Below are positions 8,557 to 17,363 of a DNA stretch of 64,000 nt, piece after piece. Each line of letters starts with the position of its first letter. Position 1 is the stretch's first letter. The DNA is taken from positions 4,650,001-4,714,000 of the forward strand of contig NZ_FNTG01000001.1 of NCBI RefSeq assembly GCF_900104795.1, in the 5' to 3' direction. The notes beneath the pieces were generated by a model that saw only the letters and a list, made by a program, of their open reading frames with translations, was not told where the DNA came from and ran no database searches. The DNA is from Burkholderia sp. WP9 (lineage in GTDB: Bacteria; Pseudomonadota; Gammaproteobacteria; Burkholderiales; Burkholderiaceae). Position numbers and translations under genes: made by a program.

Positions 8557-10532
8557 TCGCGTTGCATGATCTGTTGTCGGCGGTTCATGAGAGCGCCGCG
8601 TTGCAGGAGCCCGTATGCCGCGATGGCGCCAAGGTGCTCGACCGCGCGGCGTTTCGCGCGCGCGTCGCCGTGTTGATCGCGCTCGTGCAAACGCAGGGCG
8701 CGCAACGCTACGCACTCTGTATCGACGATCCGTTCGATTTCGCCTGCGCGCTTTTCGCGCTGCTCGCGTGCGGCAAGGAGCCGGTGATTCCGGCCAACTC
8801 GACGCCAGGCTATCTCGCCGATCTCGCCGATGCGTACGACGTGGTGCTGACGGATGCGGATTTGCCGCTGTTCGAGCTTTCGGCCGGAGCCAACCTCGGT
8901 GTCAACGCCGAAGCTGAAGTCGACACCGACCTCGATACGTTGGCCCGCGTCAATGCAGCCGCGGCGGAGCACGCCGGAGTCGCCACTGACACCGGCATTG
9001 GAAGCGACGAGGCCGCCTCAGAGCACGCCGGAGCCACCATTGGTATTGGAAGCGCCCAGGCAGCCTCAACGCAAGCCGGAGCCGCCACCGGCACCGGAAA
9101 CGCCCGAACAGCCTTCGACCCCACCGCAGCCACCACCGCCACCGGCACTGCAAACGCCCAGGCAGCCTCGGCGCACACGTCTCGCGCCGCTCACACAATC
9201 GACCCGCAAGCCCCGCTCACGCTCTACACCTCCGGCAGCAGCGGCCGCCCCAAGCCGATCCGCAAGACGCTCGCGCAATTCAACGCCGAAGTGCACACAC
9301 TGGAACAGCAGTGGGGCACGTTAATCGGTGACGCGACGATGCTCGCGAGCGTGCCGCATCACCACATTTACGGTTTGCTGTTTCGCGTGTTGTGGCCGCT
9401 TGCCGCCGGCCGCGCGTTCGACCGTGCGATCAGCATCGAGCCGTTGCATCTGCAAACGCAGATCGAGCAATGCGGCGCGGCGGTGATCGTCTCGACACCG
9501 GCGCAATTGTCTCGCTGGCCCGCCTTGCCTGGCTTCGCGGACTTGACGCCGGCGCCGCGCGCGATCTTTTCATCGGGCGGCCCGCTGGCGTTTGAAGCCG
9601 CGCAGGAATATGCCGCGGCTTATGGCGCCGCGCCGCGCGAAGTCTACGGCAGCACGGAAACCGGTGGCATAGCGTGGCGGCGCCAGGATCAGACAGATGC
9701 CTGGCAACCGCTATCCGGCATCGCAGTGCGCCGCGACGAAGACGGTGCGCTGAACGTCCGCTCACCGCATCTCGATCACGCCGGCTGGCATCGTACCGAC
9801 GACAGGATCGCCTTCGACGCCGATGGCCGTTTCCGTCTGCAAGGCCGGCTCGACCGCGTGCTCAAGCTCGACGGCAAGCGCGTGTCGTTGCCGGAACTGG
9901 AAGCGCGCCTCGCGCTGCATCCGTATGTGGCGCAAGCGGCGATCGTGCCGCTCGCCGGCGCCTCGCGCGAGCGCGTCGGCGCCGTCGTGGCGCTGACGGA
10001 AGCGGGCGGTGCGGCGCTGCGCGACGAAGGCCGCGTGGCGCTCGCCAAGATCCTGCGCCGGCATCTCGCCGAATACTTCGACGTGGTGGTGCTGCCGCGC
10101 CACTGGCGTTTTCGGGTCACGCTGCCGTTCGACGCGCGCGGCAAACTGCCGGTGGCCGCCGTGGCGGCCGCCTTCGAGCCGCGTAGCGAAGGCGTGGAAG
10201 TGCTGGCCGAAGCGCGCAGCGGCGACACACTGCATTACGAGTTGCGCGTGCCGCCCACGCTCGCGCATTTCGCCGGCCACTTTCCCGGCCTGCCGATTCT
10301 GCCTGGCGTCGTTCAGGTCGACTGGGCCGTGCGCCTCGCCGCCGACCACTTGCCGGCCGTGCGCGCGGTGGCATCGATCGACCGTCTGAAGTTCATGGCG
10401 CCGGTTTCTCCAGGCGCGGTGCTCGCGCTCACGCTCGCTCACGACGCGGCCCGCCGGCGCCTGCAGTTTGCATACCGCGCGAACGGTCGCGAATGCGCGT
10501 CCGGTGTAATCGTCTACGGGGCGCCGGCGTGA
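8553..10532 (+). CDS. apeH: Aryl acid ligase fused to a hot-dog dehydratase (ApeH-ApeI)
   Basis: A 659-residue two-domain protein. Residues 1 to about 545 form an AMP-dependent ligase: LYTSGSSGRPKP near 224, YGSTETGG near 368, the HRTDD motif, then RLDRVLKLDGKR; the end has RGKLPV. Residues from about 555 match an ApeI/FabZ-like dehydratase (HFAGHFPGLPILPGV carries the catalytic His). In APE pathways ApeH loads the aryl starter onto an ACP, and ApeI pairs with ApeP to dehydrate 3-hydroxyacyl-ACP. The two are separate in the described systems I recall. A repetitive Ala/Gly/Thr segment of about 100 residues interrupts the ligase before its P-loop. Confidence 0.88.
   Translation: MIALHDLLSAVHESAALQEPVCRDGAKVLDRAAFRARVAVLIALVQTQGAQRYALCIDDPFDFACALFALLACGKEPVIPANSTPGYLADLADAYDVVLTDADLPLFELSAGANLGVNAEAEVDTDLDTLARVNAAAAEHAGVATDTGIGSDEAASEHAGATIGIGSAQAASTQAGAATGTGNARTAFDPTAATTATGTANAQAASAHTSRAAHTIDPQAPLTLYTSGSSGRPKPIRKTLAQFNAEVHTLEQQWGTLIGDATMLASVPHHHIYGLLFRVLWPLAAGRAFDRAISIEPLHLQTQIEQCGAAVIVSTPAQLSRWPALPGFADLTPAPRAIFSSGGPLAFEAAQEYAAAYGAAPREVYGSTETGGIAWRRQDQTDAWQPLSGIAVRRDEDGALNVRSPHLDHAGWHRTDDRIAFDADGRFRLQGRLDRVLKLDGKRVSLPELEARLALHPYVAQAAIVPLAGASRERVGAVVALTEAGGAALRDEGRVALAKILRRHLAEYFDVVVLPRHWRFRVTLPFDARGKLPVAAVAAAFEPRSEGVEVLAEARSGDTLHYELRVPPTLAHFAGHFPGLPILPGVVQVDWAVRLAADHLPAVRAVASIDRLKFMAPVSPGAVLALTLAHDAARRRLQFAYRANGRECASGVIVYGAPA
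8886..9212 (+). repeat. Repetitive Ala/Gly/Thr-coding insertion inside the ligase
   Basis: About 330 bases encoding degenerate repeats of roughly 16 codons, with units such as EHAGATIGIGSAQAAS and TQAGAATGTGNA. They are inserted in frame between the N-terminal part of the adenylation domain and its LYTSGSSG loop. Repeats are visible at DNA level (GCCGGAGCC, GGAAGCG/GGAAACG and CAGGCAGCCTC recur). Ligases of this family normally reach the P-loop near residue 110 rather than 224, so this is extra sequence. Confidence 0.8.
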
Positions 10533-12256
10533 TGACCTTCTCCCCATGCATCGTCATTCCGATCTACAACCATAAGGACGCGATCGGCGCGACCGTCGCT
10601 CATCTCGCGGTTCACGGCCTGCCGTTTTTCGTCGTCGACGACGGCAGCGACGAGGCCACCCAGCAAGTGCTCGCCGCGCTCGCGCAGCAATACGCAGGGC
10701 GGTTCACGCTGCTGCGGCTGCCGGTCAACGGCGGCAAGGGCGCGGCGGTGATGGCGGGGCTGCGCGCCGCGCGCGAGGTCGGCTACACGCACGCGCTGCA
10801 GATCGACGCCGACGGCCAGCACGACGCCACGGACGTGCCCCGTTTCATTGAAGCGGCGCGCGCCGAACCGGGCGCGGTGATTCTCGGCCGGCCAATCTAT
10901 GACGAGAGCGTGCCGAAAGCGCGTCTCTACGGCCGTTATCTCACGCATGTGTGGGTGTGGATCGAAACGCTTTCGCTGGCCATCCGCGATTCGATGTGCG
11001 GCTTTCGGCTCTATCCGCTGACGCTGGCCTGCAATCTGATCGACAGCGTGCGACTGCCCACGCGCATGGACTTCGACATCGAGATCCTCGTGCGTCTGTA
11101 CTGGCGACGCGCCGCGTTCCGTTCGATTCCGACGCGCGTCACCTACGCGAGCGACGGCGTCTCGCATTTCGACGTGCTGTGGGACAACGTGCGCATCAGC
11201 CGCAGCCATACGCGGCTCGTGTGCGGCATGCTGTGGCGTCTGCCGGTGCTGCTCGCGCACAAGCTGATGCCGCGTCGCGCGGCACTTGCGGATGGGCAGT
11301 GCAAAGAAAATGACCAGGACTGGTGGCGTATCGCCGAACGCGGCAGCCATCTGGGCATGTCGTTGCTCGCGCTCAGCTGCAAGCTCTTCGGCCGACGTTT
11401 CACCGCGCTCTGGCTGCACCCGATCGTCGCGTATTTTCTGCTGACGGGCCGCGCCGCGCGCGAGGCCTCCAGCAACTACTTCAGGCATCTCGGCAAGACC
11501 GCGCCGCAGGGCGACACGCCGCGTCCCGGCTGGTTGTCCGCGTACCGCCATATGCTGGCGTTCGCGCAATCGGGCTTCGACAAGCTCGCCGCGTGGTCGG
11601 GCCGCGTCAACAATGCAGACGTCAAGTTCGAAGATCCTTCGGCGTTCGAAGCATTGGTGAAGAGCGGCAAGGGCGCGCTCGTGATCGGCGCGCATCTCGG
11701 CAATCTGGAGATGACCCGCGCGCTCGCCGCGCAGGGCGCATATGCGAAGGTCACGGCGGTCGTCTATACGGAGCACGCGCGCCGTTTCAATAGCGTGCTG
11801 GCCTCGGCCAATAGCGAGTTCGCGAAACATCTGCTCGAAGTCAGCGACTTCGGGCCCGAGACCGCGATGATGATGCAGGAGCGCGTCGACGCCGGCGAAT
11901 TGCTGGTGATCGTCGGCGACCGCGTGCCCGCGCACGAAGCGGGCCGCACGACGGAGGCGCAATTTCTCGGCTCGACCGCGCCGTTCGCGCAAGGGCCCTA
12001 TGTGCTCGCGCATGCGTTGGGTTGCCCGGTCTATCTGTTCTTCTGTCTGAAAGAGCACGACGGTTACCGCCTGTATTTCGAACCGTTCGCCGAGCGCATC
12101 GAGTTGCCGCGCCGCGAACGCGCGCAGCATCTCGCCGCGTGGGCGCAGCGCTATGCCGTGCGGCTCGAACATTATTGCCGCAAGGCACCTTATCAATGGT
12201 TCAACTTCTTCGATTTCTGGGCCAGCCCCAAGCGAGGCGCAAATGGCCGAACATGA
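10532..12256 (+). CDS. Glycosyltransferase family 2 fused to a LpxL-like acyltransferase
   Basis: A 574-residue two-domain enzyme. Residues 5-240 are a GT-A glycosyltransferase (VIPIYNHKD, VVDDGSDEAT and the metal-binding QIDADGQHD). Residues about 270-565 resemble Kdo2-lipid A acyltransferases, with GAHLGNLEMTRAL as the HxxxxD/E active site and GDRVP further on. Such bifunctional proteins occur in APE clusters and probably glycosylate and acylate the pigment carrier. The ATG overlaps the ligase stop (TGATG); the longer frame upstream lies in the ligase. The 3' end overlaps the ammonia lyase by 14 bases. Confidence 0.9.
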   Translation: MTFSPCIVIPIYNHKDAIGATVAHLAVHGLPFFVVDDGSDEATQQVLAALAQQYAGRFTLLRLPVNGGKGAAVMAGLRAAREVGYTHALQIDADGQHDATDVPRFIEAARAEPGAVILGRPIYDESVPKARLYGRYLTHVWVWIETLSLAIRDSMCGFRLYPLTLACNLIDSVRLPTRMDFDIEILVRLYWRRAAFRSIPTRVTYASDGVSHFDVLWDNVRISRSHTRLVCGMLWRLPVLLAHKLMPRRAALADGQCKENDQDWWRIAERGSHLGMSLLALSCKLFGRRFTALWLHPIVAYFLLTGRAAREASSNYFRHLGKTAPQGDTPRPGWLSAYRHMLAFAQSGFDKLAAWSGRVNNADVKFEDPSAFEALVKSGKGALVIGAHLGNLEMTRALAAQGAYAKVTAVVYTEHARRFNSVLASANSEFAKHLLEVSDFGPETAMMMQERVDAGELLVIVGDRVPAHEAGRTTEAQFLGSTAPFAQGPYVLAHALGCPVYLFFCLKEHDGYRLYFEPFAERIELPRRERAQHLAAWAQRYAVRLEHYCRKAPYQWFNFFDFWASPKRGANGRT

Positions 12257-13838
12257 TCTGATCGATGTGCCGAATGCGGGCGCCAACGTGAACAAGGCGG
12301 CGGTCGTCATAGGCGGTCGCAAGCTGACGATCGAAGAGGTCGTCGCGATCGCGCAGCATCGCACGCCGGTTGCGTTGAGCGCCGATCCGGCGTGGCGCGC
12401 GCGTATCCAGCGCGGCGCGGATTTTCTGCGCCGGCATCTGGCCGCGGGCGCGACCGTATACGGCGTCAACACTGGTTACGGCGACGCCTGCGTGGTCGAC
12501 GTGCCGATGGAGCTGGTCGAAGCGTTGCCGCTGCAACTCACGCGTTATCACGGCTGCGGGATGGGCCAGTATCTCGACGACGCGCAAACGCTCGCGGTGA
12601 TCGCCGCGCGGCTCAACTCGCTTGCTTATGGTTTTTCCGGCGTGCGTCCGGTGTTGCTCGAACGTCTGGCCGATCTGGTCAATCATCGTGTGTTGCCGCG
12701 CATTCCGTCGGAAGGCTCGGTCGGCGCGAGCGGCGATCTCACGCCGCTCTCGTATGTGGCCGCCGCGCTCGCGGGCGAACGCGACGTGATGTTCGAAGGG
12801 CAGTTGCGCAATGTGCGCGAGGTGTGGGCCGAGCTTGGTCAAACGCCGCTCACGCTCGCGCCGAAAGAAGGGCTCGCGCTGATGAACGGCACCGCCGTGA
12901 TGACCGGTCTCGCCTGTCTCGCGTTTGCGCGCGCCGATCATCTCACGCGGCTGACCGCGCGGCTGACGGCGCTGTGCACGGTCGCACTCGACGGCCGTGC
13001 CGCGCATTTCGACGCGATGCTCTTCGAAGTGAAGCCGCACGCCGGCCAGGCCGAAGCGGCGGCATGGATTCGGGACGACCTGTCCGGGCGCGACGACACG
13101 CCGGGTCACCGTCTGCAGGACCGCTATTCGATTCGCTGCGCGCCGCATGTGATCGGCGTGGCGCGCGACGCGCTCTCGTGGGTGCGCCGCGATGTCGAGA
13201 ACGAACTGAACAGCGCGAACGACAACCCGCTGATCGACCCGGACAATGAACGCGTGCTGCACGGCGGCAACTTCTACGGCGGCCATATCGCCTTCGCGAT
13301 GGATTCGCTGAAGGTTGCGCTCGCCAATCTCGCCGATCTGATGGACCGGCAACTCGCGCTCCTCGTCGACGTCAATTTCAATAACGGCTTGCCGCGCAAT
13401 CTGTCGGGCGCCACGTCCGCGCGCGCCCCGATCAATCACGGGTTCAAGGCGGTGCAGATTTCGTCATCCGCATGGACCGCTGAAGCGTTGAAAAACACCA
13501 TGCCCGCGAGCGTGTTCTCGCGCTCCACCGAGGCGCACAACCAGGACAAGGTCAGCATGGGCACGATTGCCGCGCGCGATTGTTTGCGCGTGCTGGAGTT
13601 GACCGAGCAGGTCGCCGCCGCGCATACGCTCGCAACGGTGCAAGCCGCCCGGTTGCGCTTGAAGATCGACAGCGGAACGCCGGTTCCCTCGCCGCTGCGA
13701 ACGTTTATGGACAGCGTGAGCGCGCAGTCGCCATTCGTCGACGAAGACCGCGCACTGGAACACGAGCTGCGCGCGCTGACCGCGCGCATTGCCGCGTGCG
13801 ATCTGCTGCAGGACTATCGCGGAGGATCGAACGCATGA
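12243..13838 (+). CDS. Aromatic amino acid ammonia lyase (HAL/TAL/PAL family) of the APE cluster
   Basis: A 531-residue lyase with the self-cyclising Ala-Ser-Gly triad at residues 162-164 (SVGASGDLTPLSY), which forms the MIO cofactor. Catalytic YGVNTGYGD lies near residue 75 and QDRYSIRCAPHV near residue 297. It eliminates ammonia from an aromatic amino acid. In this setting it should supply a cinnamate-type aryl starter for the ligase. The substrate pocket reads TRYHGCGMG, in which the usual selectivity pair aligns as Tyr-His, unlike Ser-His of histidine lyases. Substrate (tyrosine, phenylalanine or histidine) cannot be settled by reading. Confidence 0.9.
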   Translation: MAEHDLIDVPNAGANVNKAAVVIGGRKLTIEEVVAIAQHRTPVALSADPAWRARIQRGADFLRRHLAAGATVYGVNTGYGDACVVDVPMELVEALPLQLTRYHGCGMGQYLDDAQTLAVIAARLNSLAYGFSGVRPVLLERLADLVNHRVLPRIPSEGSVGASGDLTPLSYVAAALAGERDVMFEGQLRNVREVWAELGQTPLTLAPKEGLALMNGTAVMTGLACLAFARADHLTRLTARLTALCTVALDGRAAHFDAMLFEVKPHAGQAEAAAWIRDDLSGRDDTPGHRLQDRYSIRCAPHVIGVARDALSWVRRDVENELNSANDNPLIDPDNERVLHGGNFYGGHIAFAMDSLKVALANLADLMDRQLALLVDVNFNNGLPRNLSGATSARAPINHGFKAVQISSSAWTAEALKNTMPASVFSRSTEAHNQDKVSMGTIAARDCLRVLELTEQVAAAHTLATVQAARLRLKIDSGTPVPSPLRTFMDSVSAQSPFVDEDRALEHELRALTARIAACDLLQDYRGGSNA

Positions 13839-14266
13839 GCGTTTCCCGCAAAGTGCTGAGTGCGAGCGCGACGGTGGAAGTGCCGTTCCATGACGTCGAC
13901 GCGATGAACGTGTGCTGGCACGGGCATTATCTGAAGTACTTCGAAATCGGCCGCGCGGCGCTTCTGCGCGCGTTCGATTACGACTATCGCGAGATGCAGG
14001 CTTCGGGCTACCTGTGGCCGATCGTGGAAGCGCATCTGAAGTACGTGCGGCCGGCCACCTACGGGCAGCAGATCGAAGTGCGCACGCAACTGCTCGAACA
14101 CGAAAACCGCCTGAAAATAGGCTATGAAATCGTCGATTGCGTGTCCGGCACGCGGTTGACCAAGGGCTACACGATCCAGGTCGCGGTCGACGCCGCCACG
14201 CAGGAGTTGCAGTTCGTCTCGCCGCCGGTCGTATTCGAGAAACTGGAGCGCGTATGGGGACGATGA
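13835..14266 (+). CDS. apeK: Hot-dog acyl thioesterase (ApeK type)
   Basis: A 143-residue 4-hydroxybenzoyl-CoA/YbgC-type thioesterase: FHDVDAMNVCWHGHYLKYFE is the active-site segment with the conserved Asp, and KYVRPATYG is the second family block. In reconstituted APE synthesis ApeK binds the carrier proteins. The ATG at 13835 overlaps the lyase stop as ATGA; the longer open frame upstream is a shadow of the lyase gene. The stop in turn overlaps the LolA-like gene. Confidence 0.92.
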   Translation: MSVSRKVLSASATVEVPFHDVDAMNVCWHGHYLKYFEIGRAALLRAFDYDYREMQASGYLWPIVEAHLKYVRPATYGQQIEVRTQLLEHENRLKIGYEIVDCVSGTRLTKGYTIQVAVDAATQELQFVSPPVVFEKLERVWGR

Positions 14267-14955
14267 AATTGCGCGCCGTGCTCGTCGGAGCATTGAGCGC
14301 ATTGAGCGTGACGGGCGTCCTCAGCATGTTCGCTGTGACCGCATGGACGCAGCCCGCCTTGGCGGCATCGACGACCCAGGCCGCGCCTGCCGCGGGCAAC
14401 CCCGCACTCGTTTCGCAGATCGCCGCGCACCTCGCGCAAGCCAAGGGCGTGCGCGCGCAATTCACGCAGACGCAAACGCTCGCCGCGATGAAGCAGCCGC
14501 TCGTGAGCACCGGCTCGCTGCTATTTTTCCGCGAGCGCGGCGTGATCTGGCAGATCGACAAGCCCTACAAAGCCACCTATGTCATCACCGATGCCGGCGT
14601 CGCCGAAGTCGCTGCCAACGGCCAGCGCGTCACGACTCACAGCGCACAGGGCACGCGCGGCGTCGCGCAAGTCTCGAAGATGATGCGCGCCATGCTCGGC
14701 GGCGATCTGTCGGCGCTCTACTCGCAATTCGACGTAGAGGCTCAAGGCAGCGCCGCGCAGTGGCGCATGCAACTGACGCCGAACCAGCCGCAGATCGCCC
14801 AGTCGATCAAAGGTCTGGCGATGAGCGGCGGCGACTATCTGCAGAGCTTGCGCATCACGCTGGCGAACGGCGACATCACCCAGCTCGACTTCACGAAGAG
14901 CGCGGCCGTGAGCGACCTCACCGCGGCTGAACGCGGCTTGCTCGGGGCGCCGTAA
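14263..14955 (+). CDS. LolA-like periplasmic carrier protein of the APE cluster
   Basis: A 230-residue exported protein with a signal peptide (MKLRAVLVGALSALSV... to about residue 35, ending near ALAAS) and a LolA-like fold pattern (VRAQFTQTQTLA, GSLLFFRERGVIWQIDKPY). LolA relatives in APE clusters are believed to carry the lipid-like product across the periplasm together with the MMPL exporter. The start at 14263 gives the ATGA overlap seen throughout the operon; ATG 14254 (MGTMKL) is an alternative. The stop and next start overlap (TAATG). Confidence 0.88.
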   Translation: MKLRAVLVGALSALSVTGVLSMFAVTAWTQPALAASTTQAAPAAGNPALVSQIAAHLAQAKGVRAQFTQTQTLAAMKQPLVSTGSLLFFRERGVIWQIDKPYKATYVITDAGVAEVAANGQRVTTHSAQGTRGVAQVSKMMRAMLGGDLSALYSQFDVEAQGSAAQWRMQLTPNQPQIAQSIKGLAMSGGDYLQSLRITLANGDITQLDFTKSAAVSDLTAAERGLLGAP

Positions 14956-17363
14956 TGGACATGCTGCAACAGCGGTCCACGAAACAGGCGTGGGGCATGC
15001 GCGCCGCGTGGCTGCTGCTCGCGCTCGTCGCGGCGCTGTATTGCGGTTGGCGGTTCGCCGGACCGTCGCCGCTGCAAACCAATCTGCTTGCGCTATTGCC
15101 CGCGACCGAGGCCGATCCCGTCGCGGAAAAGGCGGTCGATACGCTCGCGAGCGCGCTCGGCGACCGCACCGTTTTTCTCGTCACCAGCAACAACGACGCG
15201 CACGCGAAAGCCGCGGCGAAACAACTGGGCGCGGCGTTGCAAAAGAGCGGCGCGTTCGGTTCGGTGACGGCGGAGTTGCCGCCGTTCGATCTGTCGCAGA
15301 TCGCGGCGCTGTATATGCCGTATCGATTCGGCTTGCTGGCGCCGACGGACCGCGCGGCATTGGCCGGTGGCGCGGCGGGCGCCACATTGCGCGACACGCT
15401 CGCCCAGCGCATCTATAGCCCGCTGCGCGGCGGACTGACCACACCGCTCGCCGACGATCCGTTCGGCTGGCTCGAACACTGGCTCGGTGGCCTGCCGCTC
15501 GCCACCTCGAATCTCGAACTCGAAGACAACATGCTGGTCGCGCATCAGGGCGCCGCCACCAGCGTGCTGATCGTCGCGACGCTGCCCGGTTCCGCCTACG
15601 AGACGAAGACGCAGCATGCCGTGCTCGCAGCGGTGGCCCAAGGCGAAAGCGCGTTGAAGCCGTCGTTCCCCGACGTCTCGGTAGCGCGGACCGGCGCCGT
15701 GTTTTACGCGGAAGCGGCGCGCAGTGCATCGGAACATGAAGTGCATCTGATCGGCATTGCTTCGCTGTGCGGCGTCGCACTCCTGATGATGTGGGTGTTC
15801 CGCTCGCCACGTCTGCTGCTGCTCGGCTTCGTCTCGACCGCGCTCGGCATTGTCTGCGCGCTGGCGGTGACGATGCTGGTGTTCGGCAAGCTGCATCTGT
15901 TGACGCTCGTGTTCGGCGCGAGCCTGATCGGCGAGGCCGTCGATTATTCGATCCAGTACTTCGTGGTGTATCTCGGCGCGCAACGCGATTGGGACGCGCG
16001 GCGCGGCGCGCGCGCCGTGCGTCCCGCGTTGAGCGTGGCGCTCGCGACAAGCCTGCTCGGCTACGCGATCCTCGCCTGGGTGCCGTTTCCCGCGCTCAAG
16101 CAGATTGCCTGTTTCGCGATGGCGGGCATCACGACGGCCTTCGCGTCCGTGCTGTGGTTGCTGCCCGCGCTGCTCACGCGCGCGCCCAAACGCAGCCCCA
16201 AGCGCGTGTTCGCGGGCGCGGCGCGTGTGCTGACGGTGTGGCATCGCACGATCGGCGGCAAGCGGGCGTGGTTCGTGGCGGCGCTGCTGCTGTTGCTGGC
16301 GATTCCCGGCTGGCTGCGTCTAACCAGCGACGACGATATCCATCTGCTGATCCAGCGTGACCCGGCGCTCGTCGCGCAGGAAGACAAGGTGCGCGCGGCG
16401 GTCGGCGTGGATAACAGCGCGCAGTTTTTCGTGGTGCGCGGCGAGACGCCGGAGCTCGTGCTCCAGCGCGCCGAAGCGTTGGGCACGAAACTGGATGCGC
16501 TGAACGGCACGGCGAACAAGGTCGGCCGCTATCAGTCGGTCGCGCAATTCGTGCCGTCCGCGAAACGGCAGAATGAAGACCGCGCGTTGCTCGCGCAACA
16601 CGTGTTCGACGAGCGCGCCGCATTGCGCGCCACACTCCTGCAAGCAGGCTTCAAGGACGAAGTCGCCGACGCGTGGCTCGCTGCGTATGCGAAACCGCAA
16701 GCTCCGCTGACGGTCGATACGTGGCTCGCGGCACCGTGGTCACAACCGTATAAACACCTTTGGCTCGGCGAAGTCGACTCGTCGACGAAAGCCTATGCCG
16801 CGGTCGTCATTCCGCAAGGCGTGACGCCGCAGAACGAACCCGCGCTGATCGCGACGGCGCAGAGCTTGCCCGGCGTCGTGTTCGTCGACAAGGCCGCCAG
16901 CGTGTCGAAACTGTTCGGCGCGTATCGCGTGGATAGCGGTTGGTGGCTCGGCGGCGCGCTAGCTCTCGTGCTCGTTCTGTTGATGCTGCGCTACCGCGTG
17001 CGCGGCGGCATCGCCGTGACTTTGCCGGTGCTGCTTGCCGTGGGCGTCACGCTCGCCGTATTCGGCTATGCGCGCGTACCGCTCAATCTGTTCAACTGGC
17101 TCGCGCTGATGCTCGTGCTCGGCGTGGGTGCAAACTATGCGGTGTTCCTGCGCGAAGGCTGCCAGCGCGCGGACGCCGATCTCGGCGCGGTGTGGACGGG
17201 GGTGTTGTTGTCCGCGGCCACCACGCTGTTGTCGTTCGGCATGCTCGGCATGAGCGCGATGCCCGCGCTGAAGAGTTTCGGCGCGACGCTCGCGCTCGGC
17301 ATCGCGGTCTCGGTGCTGCTCGCGCCGATAGGCATGCCATCGGAATCAAGGAGGGCCGCATGA
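14955..17363 (+). CDS. MMPL/RND-type exporter of the APE cluster
   Basis: An 802-residue inner-membrane transporter of the MMPL (RND superfamily) type. It has an N-terminal helix (residues 15-32), a large periplasmic domain, a helix bundle at about 255-400, a second periplasmic domain, and a closing bundle from about 655. Conserved intramembrane GEAVDYSIQYF and GVGANYAVFLREG correspond to the RND proton-relay helices. It is thought to move the aryl polyene lipid out of the inner membrane. It starts within the LolA-like stop and ends overlapping the ketosynthase ATG. Confidence 0.93.
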   Translation: MDMLQQRSTKQAWGMRAAWLLLALVAALYCGWRFAGPSPLQTNLLALLPATEADPVAEKAVDTLASALGDRTVFLVTSNNDAHAKAAAKQLGAALQKSGAFGSVTAELPPFDLSQIAALYMPYRFGLLAPTDRAALAGGAAGATLRDTLAQRIYSPLRGGLTTPLADDPFGWLEHWLGGLPLATSNLELEDNMLVAHQGAATSVLIVATLPGSAYETKTQHAVLAAVAQGESALKPSFPDVSVARTGAVFYAEAARSASEHEVHLIGIASLCGVALLMMWVFRSPRLLLLGFVSTALGIVCALAVTMLVFGKLHLLTLVFGASLIGEAVDYSIQYFVVYLGAQRDWDARRGARAVRPALSVALATSLLGYAILAWVPFPALKQIACFAMAGITTAFASVLWLLPALLTRAPKRSPKRVFAGAARVLTVWHRTIGGKRAWFVAALLLLLAIPGWLRLTSDDDIHLLIQRDPALVAQEDKVRAAVGVDNSAQFFVVRGETPELVLQRAEALGTKLDALNGTANKVGRYQSVAQFVPSAKRQNEDRALLAQHVFDERAALRATLLQAGFKDEVADAWLAAYAKPQAPLTVDTWLAAPWSQPYKHLWLGEVDSSTKAYAAVVIPQGVTPQNEPALIATAQSLPGVVFVDKAASVSKLFGAYRVDSGWWLGGALALVLVLLMLRYRVRGGIAVTLPVLLAVGVTLAVFGYARVPLNLFNWLALMLVLGVGANYAVFLREGCQRADADLGAVWTGVLLSAATTLLSFGMLGMSAMPALKSFGATLALGIAVSVLLAPIGMPSESRRAA

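Noticed and set aside
6085..8715. 876-residue open frame antisense to the APE acyltransferase and ACP genes
   Set aside because: It covers several unmistakable genes on the other strand and has no protein-like pattern.
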